Shown here one piece after another: positions 26,857 through 35,160 of a stretch of DNA of 64,000 nucleotides. The DNA is from Streptomyces aurantiacus (lineage in GTDB: Bacteria > Actinomycetota > Actinomycetes > Streptomycetales > Streptomycetaceae). A program made the translations under genes and the position numbers. A model generated the notes under the pieces. It ran no database searches, had not been told where the DNA came from, and was given only the letters and a program-made list of their open reading frames with translations. Numbering within the stretch: the stretch's first letter is position 1; every line of letters begins with the position of its first letter. The DNA lies in assembly GCF_027107535.1 (NCBI RefSeq), contig NZ_CP114283.1:2108001-2172000 (forward strand), given 5' to 3'.

Positions 26857-28647
26857 CTAACCGCCGTCACCCGCCTCCCCGGCCTCGGCTCCGGCCTCGC
26901 CTCCGACTCCGGACAGCGTCGGAGGCGCCGCCGAGCCCTCGAACTCCAGTACCCAGACGTCGTTCGGGCCCTCCCGCAACAGCGGCCCCGGGACGTACAA
27001 CGACGACTGCGGCCCGACGGACCAGTAGCGGCCCAGGGCGAAGCCGTTCACCCACACGAACCCCCGGGTCCAGCCCGGCAGTTCGAGACGGGCGTCGCCT
27101 GCGCCGCGCACCGACACGGTGCCGCGGTACAGACCGGGGGCGCCCACCCCCGGCAACGCCCCGAACGGCACCCCCTCCACACCCGCGTCGAACGCGTCCA
27201 GACGCAGCGCACGCGCCCGCACGCCGTGCAGATACTGCCGTTCGTGCAGCACACCCCCCGTGAGACCCTTCGGCTCCCCGGTCCGCGGCCCGTAGTTGAC
27301 CCGCCCCAGCGACTCCACCCACAGCTCCACGCGCGCGGGCCCCGCGACCGCCTCCTCGAGCTCCGGCTCGTCCTCGGTGACCACCCCGGCCGGCACCCCG
27401 TCGACGTACACGACCGCCAGATCCCGCAGCCCGCGCACAGTCAGCGGATACGGCTGCCGCGGCCCCGGCACGTCGACCGTGTAGCGCACGAACCCCCGGT
27501 CGACGTCCAGTTCCTCGAACGTGGGCGGCATGGGAGCGTGCGTCTCGGACCCGCCCAGCGCGTCGAGCACCGCGGGCAGGGACGCCCAGCCCGTCAGGTC
27601 CACGGCGGCGGGCGAGCCCAACGAGGCGGGCTCGGGAGGCAGTGCGGACAGCGGCCCCTCCGCGTGCGCGGCCAGCAGCGACCGGAACCGCCAGAACTTC
27701 TCGGTGGGGCGACCGTGTTCGTCGATCGGCGCGTCGTAGTCGTACGACGTCACATCCGGCTGGAGGACCCCGTCGTGCAGCGCGCCGCCCCGGTTGGCGC
27801 CCGCCCAGCCGCCGAAGCTCGTGCCGCCGTGCGCCATGTAGAGGTTGACCGAGGCCCCGCACTCAAGGATCTCCCGCAGCGCCTCCGCCGCGTCCGACGG
27901 GTCGCGCACCGCGTGCTCGCCGCCCCAGTGGTCGAACCAGCCGCACCAGAACTCCATGCACATCAACGGCCCCGTCGGCCGGTACCGGCGCAGCACCTCG
28001 AAAGCCCGGCGGGCATGCGAGCCGAAGTTCACCGTGGCCGGCACACCCTCCAGGCAACCGCCGGTGAGCATGTGGTCCTCGGCGCCGTCCGAGGTGAACA
28101 GCGGCACGCTCACGCCCCCGGCGCGCAACACCTCGGCGAGACGCCGCAGATACACCTGATCCGAACCGTAGCTGCCGTACTCGTTCTCGACCTGCACCAT
28201 CACCACCGGGCCACCACGGTCGAACTGCCGGGGCACGATCTGCGGCAACAGGCGGGAGAACCAGCGCTCCACCGGCCCCAGGAACCCGTCGTCGCGGGTA
28301 CGCACCCGGACGCCGGGCCGGCCGGTCAGCCAGTGCGGCAGCCCGCCGTTCTCCCACTCGGCACAGATGTACGGACCCGGCCGCACGATCGCCCACAGCC
28401 CGGCCTCGTGCGCCGCGTCCAAAAACCGGCCCACGGCCCCCACGTCCCGCGGCACGCCCGGACGCGGCTCGTGCAGATTCCACGGAACGTACGTCTCCAC
28501 GCAGTTGAGCCCCATCGCCCGCAGCATCGCCAGCCGGTGCCCCCACTGCCCCTCGTGCACCCGGAAGTAGTGCAGCGCCCCCGACAACACCCGCACCGGC
28601 CGACCGTCCACCAGAAAATCGGTGTCCCCCACCGCGAACTCGCTCAT
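26857..28647 (-). CDS. GH35 beta-galactosidase
   Basis: A 596-residue glycoside hydrolase family 35 enzyme, probably cytosolic because no signal peptide is present. It begins at ATG 28647 (FLVDGRPVRVLSGALHYFRV). The barrel carries YVPWNLHEPRPG, RPGPYICAEWENGGLP and VQVENEYGSYGSD, with acid/base Glu156. The nucleophile is Glu232 in MCMEFWCGWFDHWGG. C-terminal beta-sandwich domains (LTVRGLRDLAVVYVDG, GFVWVNGFALGRYW) finish the protein. It releases terminal galactose from oligosaccharides. It is divergent from an AraC regulator that probably controls it. On this minus-strand gene the plus strand is strikingly C-rich. Confidence 0.92.
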   Translation of the reverse strand: MSEFAVGDTDFLVDGRPVRVLSGALHYFRVHEGQWGHRLAMLRAMGLNCVETYVPWNLHEPRPGVPRDVGAVGRFLDAAHEAGLWAIVRPGPYICAEWENGGLPHWLTGRPGVRVRTRDDGFLGPVERWFSRLLPQIVPRQFDRGGPVVMVQVENEYGSYGSDQVYLRRLAEVLRAGGVSVPLFTSDGAEDHMLTGGCLEGVPATVNFGSHARRAFEVLRRYRPTGPLMCMEFWCGWFDHWGGEHAVRDPSDAAEALREILECGASVNLYMAHGGTSFGGWAGANRGGALHDGVLQPDVTSYDYDAPIDEHGRPTEKFWRFRSLLAAHAEGPLSALPPEPASLGSPAAVDLTGWASLPAVLDALGGSETHAPMPPTFEELDVDRGFVRYTVDVPGPRQPYPLTVRGLRDLAVVYVDGVPAGVVTEDEPELEEAVAGPARVELWVESLGRVNYGPRTGEPKGLTGGVLHERQYLHGVRARALRLDAFDAGVEGVPFGALPGVGAPGLYRGTVSVRGAGDARLELPGWTRGFVWVNGFALGRYWSVGPQSSLYVPGPLLREGPNDVWVLEFEGSAAPPTLSGVGGEAGAEAGEAGDGG

Positions 28648-28797
28648 GCCGCCACCCTCACCCCTGGCGGGCGACCCGGTCCATGGACAAAGATCGGCAC
28701 CGGTTGGACGCAACTGACCGGACGCGGGACCCACCGACGCGCACGGCGGACACCGCTCGCCCCGGCGGCAGGAAAGCGGAGGAAGCGGAGGAAGCGG

Positions 28798-29688
28798 ATG
28801 TACCACACCTGGATGCGGTTCTTCACCCCCGGCCCCGCCCACCACAGACTCGGCCTCGTCTGCCTCGGCGTCGGCCTCCAGCACGGGGCGCTGCCCACGG
28901 TCGGGCCCCGCACCCTCGACCACCACGTCGCCGTCGTCGTCAGCACCGGCCGCGGCTGGCTCCGCACCCCCGACGGACACCGCACGACGGTCACCGCCCC
29001 CGCCCTGCTCTGGCTCACCCCCGGCGTACCCCACCACTACGCGCCCGACCCCGACACCGGCTGGGACGAGGCCTTCGTCGACTTCACGGGCCCCACCACC
29101 GCCACCTACACCGAACTCGGCTACATCGAACCGGACCGACCCGTCGTGCCCCTCTCCGACCCCGGCCCGGCCCGCGCCACCGTCGGCCGCATCGCCCGCG
29201 CCGCCCGCCGCGGCAACCCCCTCCTGGAGGTCGAGACCAGCGCCGCCGTCCACGAACTCCTCGTCACCCTGCGCCGCGCCCGCGCCGACACCGCCCCCGA
29301 CGGCGAACAGGTCCTCCAGGCCCTCGCCCGCGACGCCTGCCAGGCCCTCACCGTCGCCGACCACGCCGCCCGGCACGGCATGACCCCCGCCGAACTGCGC
29401 ACCGCCGTCCGCCGCGGCGCCGGCTGCAGCCCCAAGGACTACCTCCTCGGCATCCGCCTCGGCCGCGCCAAGGAACTCCTCGCCGCCACCGGACTCCCCG
29501 TCGCCGCGGTCGCCCGCCGCGTCGGCTACGACGACCCGGCGTACTTCTCCCGCCTGTTCACCCGCCGCGTCGGCATGGCACCCGTGCGCTTCCGGGAACA
29601 ACAGGGCCGTACGGTCCCCGGAGGCTGGAGCAACCAGGTGCCCGACCCCGACGATCCGCCGACGATCGAGCGGCCGCACCCCACCTGA
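28798..29688 (+). CDS. AraC-family transcriptional regulator
   Basis: A 296-residue AraC regulator. The N-terminal half is a cupin-like sugar-sensing domain (LDHHVAVVVSTGRGWLRTPD, LWLTPGVPHHYAPDPDTGWD). The C-terminal half carries two helix-turn-helix motifs, the second being LPVAAVARRVGYDDPAYFSR with the signature FTRRVGMAPVRFR. The ATG at 28798 follows GGAGG six bases away within a tandem AGGAAGCGG repeat. Its position 150 bp from the divergent GH35 gene suggests that it activates galactoside use. The last 30 residues are Pro-rich and disordered. Confidence 0.88.
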   Translation: MYHTWMRFFTPGPAHHRLGLVCLGVGLQHGALPTVGPRTLDHHVAVVVSTGRGWLRTPDGHRTTVTAPALLWLTPGVPHHYAPDPDTGWDEAFVDFTGPTTATYTELGYIEPDRPVVPLSDPGPARATVGRIARAARRGNPLLEVETSAAVHELLVTLRRARADTAPDGEQVLQALARDACQALTVADHAARHGMTPAELRTAVRRGAGCSPKDYLLGIRLGRAKELLAATGLPVAAVARRVGYDDPAYFSRLFTRRVGMAPVRFREQQGRTVPGGWSNQVPDPDDPPTIERPHPT

Positions 29689-29713
29689 GGCACGCCACGT
29701 AGGGTTGGCCCCC

Positions 29714-30052
29714 ATGACCACCAGCAACACCGGCAACACGGGCGACACCGCCCCGGCCGTCCGCGCCGAACTCGCCCGACTGCGCGAGAGCATCGACAAC
29801 ATCGACGCCGCCGTCGTCCACATGCTCGCCGAGCGCTTCAAATGCACCCAGCAGGTCGGCCATCTCAAGGCCGCCCACCAACTGCCGCCCGCCGACCCGT
29901 CCCGCGAGGCCCAGCAGATCGCCCGGCTGCGCAGACTGGCCGAAAACGCCAACCTCGACCCGGCGTTCGCGGAGAAACTCCTCAACTTCATCATCGCCGA
30001 GGTCATCCGCCATCACGAGCGCATCGCGGACGACGCCAACACCCGGGAATGA
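29714..30052 (+). CDS. Chorismate mutase, AroQ type
   Basis: A 112-residue monofunctional AroQ chorismate mutase that converts chorismate to prephenate for Phe/Tyr synthesis. The helical core ELARLRESIDNIDAAVVHML, then AERFKCTQQVGHLKAAHQLP and DPSREAQQIARLRRLAE, contains the expected active-site Arg and Lys residues. There is no signal peptide, so it is cytosolic. ATG 29714 is used; TAGGGT at about 29699-29704 with no Shine-Dalgarno suggests a leaderless transcript. It stands between the AraC gene and a response regulator without an obvious operon partner. Confidence 0.9.
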   Translation: MTTSNTGNTGDTAPAVRAELARLRESIDNIDAAVVHMLAERFKCTQQVGHLKAAHQLPPADPSREAQQIARLRRLAENANLDPAFAEKLLNFIIAEVIRHHERIADDANTRE

Positions 30053-30224
30053 GCACGCACCACCCCCCGTACGTCCCGCATCTCAGGCCGTAGTGCGCCC
30101 CGCCCCCTCGGCGCGCGCACCGAAATGAGGCATCCTGCGCTGAGCACTCCTTGTCAGTCCACGAGTACTCCCAGTCAGTCGGTTCGGACATAAGCTGATG
30201 GTCCTAGCGAGGGGACGTCGCTCC

Positions 30225-30743
30225 ATGCCGCCGGATGCCAAGATCCTCATAGTCGACGACCATGAGGAAACGCTCTACGCACTGGAAAGCGCCCTGGCCC
30301 CGCTCGGCTACCAGCTGACACGGGCGACCAGCGGCGACGGCGCGCTCAAGGAAGTCCTGCGCGGCCAGGTCGGCCTGCTCCTCCTCGACGTCCGCATGCC
30401 CGGCGTCAGCGGCCTCGACGTCGTCCGCTACATGCGGGGCGTGGAGCAGACCCAGCTCATCCCGATCATCCTCGTCACCGGCTTCGGCCAGGACGCCGAA
30501 CTCACCTCCGCGGCCTTCCGGCTCGGCGTCGCCGACCTCGTCATGAAACCCGTCGACCCCTGGACCCTGCGCACCAAAGTCCGCTACCTGTACGACTCCC
30601 ACCAGCGCTACCGGTCCCTGGAACGAGAAGCCCGCGAACTACGCGCCCTGGTGAAGGGCCAGGAACCCGCCACCCGCTACGACCCCCGCATCACCGCCCA
30701 GCGGCCCGCCCCCCGCCAACAGGAACAGGGCCGCACCGCCTAA
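30225..30743 (+). CDS. Single-domain response regulator
   Basis: A 172-residue receiver-domain protein without a recognisable DNA-binding domain. The acidic pair is Asp11-Asp12, the phosphoacceptor is Asp55 (LLLLDVRMPG), and Lys108 (MKPVDPW) completes the site. The C-terminal 50 residues are a charged coiled-coil-like segment (RYRSLEREARELRALVK), then a disordered tail. ATG 30225 is favoured over an in-frame ATG at 30198 because GAGGGG lies between them. No kinase gene is adjacent. It may act by protein contact. Confidence 0.85.
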   Translation: MPPDAKILIVDDHEETLYALESALAPLGYQLTRATSGDGALKEVLRGQVGLLLLDVRMPGVSGLDVVRYMRGVEQTQLIPIILVTGFGQDAELTSAAFRLGVADLVMKPVDPWTLRTKVRYLYDSHQRYRSLEREARELRALVKGQEPATRYDPRITAQRPAPRQQEQGRTA

Positions 30744-30860
30744 GGGCCCCGGAACAGGCGCGCGACCGCGGAACGACGGGCGCGCGGCACCACCGGGCGT
30801 GACGCCGACAGACCGGGCCGCCCCTGTGCCGGACCCCGCCCATCAGGCAGCATGGCACCC

Positions 30861-33353
30861 ATGTCCGTACTGACGCGCGACGAAGCGCAGACCCGTGCCA
30901 AGCTCCTCGACGTCCACCGCTACCGGATCGAGCTCGACCTCACGCGCGGCGACGAGACCTTCGACTCCCGCACCGCCATCATCTTCACGGCCCGCGCGGA
31001 CGGGGACACCTTCGTCGAGCTCAAGCCCGCCGAACTGCGCTCCGCCACCCTCGACGGACACCACCTCGACCTGGACACCCTGGACGGGAACCGGCTGCCG
31101 CTGGACAACCTCACCGCCGGCGAACACGAACTGCGCATCGACACCGTCATGCGCTACTCCCGCACCGGCGAGGGCATGCACCGCTTCACCGACCCCACCG
31201 ACGGTGAGACATACCTCTACACCCAGCTGTTCATGGACGACGTCCAGCGCGTCTTCGCCGCCTTCGACCAGCCCGACCTGAAGTCCGTCTTCGAACTCTC
31301 CGTGACGGCCCCCGACAAGTGGACCGTCCTCGCCAACAGCGTCACCACCCGCACCGGCGACGGAGTGTGGCAGGCCGCACCCACCCCGCCGATCTCCACC
31401 TACCTCGTCGCGGTCGCCGCCGGACCCTGGCACTCCGTACGCACCGAACACCGCGGCCTGCCCTTCGGCATCCACTGCCGCCGCTCCATGGCCCCCCACC
31501 TCGACACCGACGCCGACGAGATCCTCGACATCACCCGCGCCTGCTTCGACCGCTACCACGAGAAGTTCGAGGAGCCCTACCCCTTCGACTCCTACGACCA
31601 GGCGTTCGTGCCCGAGTTCAACGCCGGCGCCATGGAGAACCCCGGACTCGTCACCTTCCGCGACGAGTTCGTCTACCGCTCCGCCGTCACCGACACCGAA
31701 CGCCAGACCCGCGCCATGGTCATCGCCCACGAGATGGCCCACATGTGGTTCGGCGACCTCGTCACCCTGCGCTGGTGGGACGACATCTGGCTGAACGAGT
31801 CCTTCGCCGAGTACATGGGCTACCAGACCCTCACCGAAGCGACCCGCTTCACCGACACCTGGACCGACTTCGGCATCGTCCGCAAGTCCTGGGGCTACGA
31901 CGCCGACCAGCGGCCCTCCACCCACCCCGTCGCACCCGACCCCGACGCCGTCCCCGACACCGCCTCCGCACTGCTCAACTTCGACGGCATCTCCTACGCC
32001 AAGGGCGCCTCCGCACTGCGCCAACTCGTCGCCTGGCTCGGCGAGAAGGACTTCCTCGCCGGCATCAACACCCACTTCGCCCGCCACCGGTTCGGCAACG
32101 CCACCCTCGCCGACTTCATCGAATCCCTCGCCGCGGCCACCGAACGCGACGTCCACGCCTGGGCCGCCTCCTGGCTGCGTACCACCGGCGTCGACACCCT
32201 CACCGCGTCCGTCACCGCCGAACCGGGGGAGTGGACCCTCACCGTCGAGCGCGAAGGCAGCCGCCCGCACCGCGTCAACGTCGGCGTCTACGACCGAGAC
32301 CTCAACGACGACCGCGCGCTCGTCCTGCGCGAGCGGTACGAGACGGACATCCCGCAGAGCGCGTCCGCCGACTCCCGCCCCGGCACCCGCCCCGCCCTCG
32401 TCGTCCCCAACGACCTCGACCTCAGCTACGCGAAGATCCGCCTCGACGACGTGTCCGAGGAGACCGCACTGCGCGGCATCTCCGGCGTCCCCGACGCCCT
32501 CACCCGCGCCGTCCTGTGGAACACCCTGCGCGACATGGTCCGCGACGGCGACCTCGACCCCGCCTCCTACCTGGAGACCGCCCGCGCCCACCTCCCCGAG
32601 GAGACGGACCTCGCCGTCGTCCAGGGCGTCCTCACCTTCGCCGCCACCCAGGTCGCCGACCGGTTCCTCCCGGCCCACGACCGGCCCACCGCCCTCGCCA
32701 CCCTCGCCTCCCTGTGCCGCGACCTGATCCGCCGCACCGAGGACGGCGACCACCCCGGGCTGCGCCTCATCGCCGTACGCCACCTCATCGACGTCGCCGC
32801 CCAGCCCGACACCATCAGCGCCTGGATCTCCGAAGGCACCGTCCCCGGCGGACCCGAGCTCGATCCCGAACTGCGCTGGCGCATCCTCGGCCGGCTCTCC
32901 GTCCTCGGCGCCATCGACGACGCCGTCATCGAGGCCGAACTCGTCCAGGACCCGAGTGCCTCCGGCCAGGAAGGCGCCGCCCGCTGCCGCGCCGCCCTCC
33001 CCGACCCGCAGGCCAAGCGCGCCGCCTGGGAGGCCATGTTCACCACGGACGACCTCTCCAACTACCTCTTCACCGCCACCGCACGAGGCTTCTGGCAGCC
33101 CGAACAGGCAGACCTCGTACGAGAGTTCGTCCCGCGGTACTTCGAGGACGCCGTCGCCCTCGCCGCCCGCCGCGGCCCCGCCATCGCCGAGGCCGCAGGC
33201 CGCTGGGCGTTCCCGGCGTACGCCGTCACCCCCGAGACACTCCGCCTGGGCGAACAGTGCCTCAAGAAGGCCGACCCGACCCCCGCCCTCCGGCGCAAAC
33301 TGACCGACCAACTGGACGACCTGGCAAGGGCCCTACGAGTACGAGAGGCATAA
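30861..33353 (+). CDS. pepN: Aminopeptidase N (M1 family)
   Basis: An 830-residue zinc aminopeptidase of family M1, which trims N-terminal residues from peptides in the cytoplasm. GAMEN at 256-260 recognises the free amino group. The zinc site is HEMAH (290-294) plus Glu313 in NESFAEY. The beta-saddle N-terminal domain starts LDVHRYRIELDLTRG, and a C-terminal ERAP1-like helical domain covers roughly 510-830. ATG 30861 is preferred over ATG 30852 because CAGCAT then sits 8 nt before the start, like other leaderless starts in this window. It appears intact and monocistronic. Confidence 0.93.
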   Translation: MSVLTRDEAQTRAKLLDVHRYRIELDLTRGDETFDSRTAIIFTARADGDTFVELKPAELRSATLDGHHLDLDTLDGNRLPLDNLTAGEHELRIDTVMRYSRTGEGMHRFTDPTDGETYLYTQLFMDDVQRVFAAFDQPDLKSVFELSVTAPDKWTVLANSVTTRTGDGVWQAAPTPPISTYLVAVAAGPWHSVRTEHRGLPFGIHCRRSMAPHLDTDADEILDITRACFDRYHEKFEEPYPFDSYDQAFVPEFNAGAMENPGLVTFRDEFVYRSAVTDTERQTRAMVIAHEMAHMWFGDLVTLRWWDDIWLNESFAEYMGYQTLTEATRFTDTWTDFGIVRKSWGYDADQRPSTHPVAPDPDAVPDTASALLNFDGISYAKGASALRQLVAWLGEKDFLAGINTHFARHRFGNATLADFIESLAAATERDVHAWAASWLRTTGVDTLTASVTAEPGEWTLTVEREGSRPHRVNVGVYDRDLNDDRALVLRERYETDIPQSASADSRPGTRPALVVPNDLDLSYAKIRLDDVSEETALRGISGVPDALTRAVLWNTLRDMVRDGDLDPASYLETARAHLPEETDLAVVQGVLTFAATQVADRFLPAHDRPTALATLASLCRDLIRRTEDGDHPGLRLIAVRHLIDVAAQPDTISAWISEGTVPGGPELDPELRWRILGRLSVLGAIDDAVIEAELVQDPSASGQEGAARCRAALPDPQAKRAAWEAMFTTDDLSNYLFTATARGFWQPEQADLVREFVPRYFEDAVALAARRGPAIAEAAGRWAFPAYAVTPETLRLGEQCLKKADPTPALRRKLTDQLDDLARALRVREA

Positions 33354-33786
33354 CCCACCACCCCGCGCCCTCCGCACCGGAGGGCGCGGGCCCAGCGGAC
33401 CAGCTCACACCGCCCGCCCGGCCGAGGCCTCCGCCCCCTCAGGGGCGCGGGGAACGGCGCGAGCAACCAAAACGAACCCGCAGCCGCCCCACACGCACAA
33501 GTCCCGCAGGGCGAACGCGGCGAAGCGGCCCGCACGATTCGCCCGGCCGAGGCCTCCGCCCCCTCAGGGGCGCGGGGAACGGCGCGAGCAACCAAAACGA
33601 ACCCGCAGCCACCCACAGGCACAAGCCCCACACGCACAAGCCCCGCAGGGACCCGGCACGGATTCCCCGCACGGCAGTACCCACTTTCGGGTGCCGATCG
33701 TTGAACTCCCCGGGCACGTCGGCCCAAACGCGACAAGCTGAAAGCTTCCCGCTGGAAGCCCCCGCCGCGCGCCCCGGAGGACGACC
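33354..33786. other. Repeat-bearing spacer before the decarboxylase gene
   Basis: This 433-bp region has no convincing gene. It contains a hairpin just after pepN (CGCGCCCTCCG with CGGAGGGCGCG, about 33364-33388) that probably terminates pepN transcription. Two perfect 70-bp direct repeats lie 125 bp apart (listed separately). No iron-box palindrome was seen despite the siderophore-like genes downstream. Confidence 0.65.
33416..33610. repeat. Two perfect 70-bp direct repeats, 125-bp period
   Basis: The segment 33416-33485 is repeated without change at 33541-33610. Each contains CCCCTCAGGGGCGCGGGGAA, related to the dispersed repeat family, followed by CGAGCAACCAAAACGAACCC. A shorter shared word, ACACGCACAAG(T/C)CCCGCAGGG, follows each copy (33491 and 33630). 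Confidence 0.9.
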
Positions 33787-35160
33787 ATGAGCCCGCTCGC
33801 ATCAGGCCCCCAAGGCCCGGACACCCTGCGACCGTTGCTCACCACAGTGCTCGACGCGCTACAGACCGGCACAGCCGCCCGCGGCGGCCCACTCCCGGCC
33901 GGCGGCCCCGCCGAGGTCGCCGCACGCCTGCGCGACGCCGTCGGCGACATCCTGCCGGACCACGGCGACGAGAACGCCCTGCGCACCCTCGTCCACGCCT
34001 TCACCGCAGGCGCCGCAGACCCCGCGCACCCCCTCTGCACGGCCCACCTGCACTGCCCACCCCTCGCCGTCGCCACCGCCGCCGACCTCGCCGCCTGCGC
34101 CCTCAACCCGTCCCTCGACTCCTGGGACCAGGCCCCGGCCGCCTCGGAGCTGGAAGCCCTCGTCACCAGAGCCCTCGCCACCGAGGTCTACGCACCGACC
34201 ACCCGCACCACCACGAACCCCGACGCCCTCGTCACCACAGGCGGCACCGAAGCCAACCAGCTCGCCCTCCTCCTGGCCCGTGAAGCCCACGGCCACGTAC
34301 AACTCGTCCAGGCCGCCAACGCCCACCACTCACTACACCGCGCCACCTGGCTCCTCGGCCTCCCCGAACCGGTCACCGTGCCCGCCCCCGCAGGCACCAT
34401 GGACCCCGTCGCACTCCACGAAGCCCTCACCACACTCCCCGGCCCCGTCGTCGTCGCCGCCACCGCCGGCACCACCGACGCCGGCCTCATCGACCCGCTC
34501 CCCGAGATCGCCGCACTCTGCGAAACCCACGGAGCCCGCCTCCACGTGGACGCCGCCTACGGCGGAGGCCTCCTTTTCAGCGACCGCCACCGCCCCAAAC
34601 TCCACGGCCTCCACCGCGCCCACACCGTCACCCTCGACCTCCACAAACTCGGCTGGCAACCAGTCGCCGCAGGCCTCCTCGCCGTACGCGACCCCCACGA
34701 CCTCACCGCGCTCAACAACCAGGCCGACTACCTCAACGCCGACGACGACACCGAAGCCGGCCTGCCCGACCTCCTCGGACGCTCCCTGCGCACCACCCGG
34801 CGCCCCGACATCCTCAAGATCGCCGTCACCCTCAAGACCCTCGGCCGCACAGGACTGGGCGCACTCGTCGACCAGGTCTGCGCCCGCGCCGCCGAACTCG
34901 CCGAACTCATCCACCGGCACCCCCACTTCGAGCTCTACGACCGGCCCACCATCAGCACCGTCCTCTTCCGGCCCACCCACGCCACCGACGACACCGTCGC
35001 CGCCGTACGCCGCACCCTCCTCACCCAAGGCCGCGCCGTCCTCGGCCGCGCCCGACCGGACGACCGCCTCTGGCTCAAGGCCACCCTGCTCAACCCGCAC
35101 ACCGGACCCGGCGACCTGACCGCGCTCCTGGAACTCGTGGAAGGACACACCGCACGATGA
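33787..35160 (+). CDS. PLP-dependent amino acid decarboxylase (DesA-like)
   Basis: A 457-residue group II (fold type I) pyridoxal-phosphate decarboxylase, in the family of lysine, diaminobutyrate and aromatic amino acid decarboxylases. TTGGTEANQLAL is the phosphate site, HVDAAYGGGL contains Asp255 that pairs with the ring nitrogen, and Lys287 in TLDLHKLGWQP forms the Schiff base. The block LNPSLDSWDQAPAASELE resembles DesA. Its stop overlaps the next gene, an N-hydroxylase (ATGA), so the pair probably makes an N-hydroxy diamine such as N-hydroxycadaverine. The substrate amino acid is inferred, and the protein is diverged from canonical DesA. Confidence 0.8.
   Translation: MSPLASGPQGPDTLRPLLTTVLDALQTGTAARGGPLPAGGPAEVAARLRDAVGDILPDHGDENALRTLVHAFTAGAADPAHPLCTAHLHCPPLAVATAADLAACALNPSLDSWDQAPAASELEALVTRALATEVYAPTTRTTTNPDALVTTGGTEANQLALLLAREAHGHVQLVQAANAHHSLHRATWLLGLPEPVTVPAPAGTMDPVALHEALTTLPGPVVVAATAGTTDAGLIDPLPEIAALCETHGARLHVDAAYGGGLLFSDRHRPKLHGLHRAHTVTLDLHKLGWQPVAAGLLAVRDPHDLTALNNQADYLNADDDTEAGLPDLLGRSLRTTRRPDILKIAVTLKTLGRTGLGALVDQVCARAAELAELIHRHPHFELYDRPTISTVLFRPTHATDDTVAAVRRTLLTQGRAVLGRARPDDRLWLKATLLNPHTGPGDLTALLELVEGHTAR

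Noticed and set aside
26857..30006. A single minus-strand frame joining GH35 to a long upstream extension
   Set aside because: The extension is antisense to the AraC gene. The GH35 family start is at 28647.
30843..33311. An 822-codon open frame antisense to pepN
   Set aside because: It is low-complexity (Gly/Val/Glu) with no motif, and the sense strand encodes an intact M1 aminopeptidase.
33354..33786. Possible CRISPR array in the repeat-bearing spacer
   Set aside because: There are only two 70-bp repeats, with one 55-bp interval and no cas genes.
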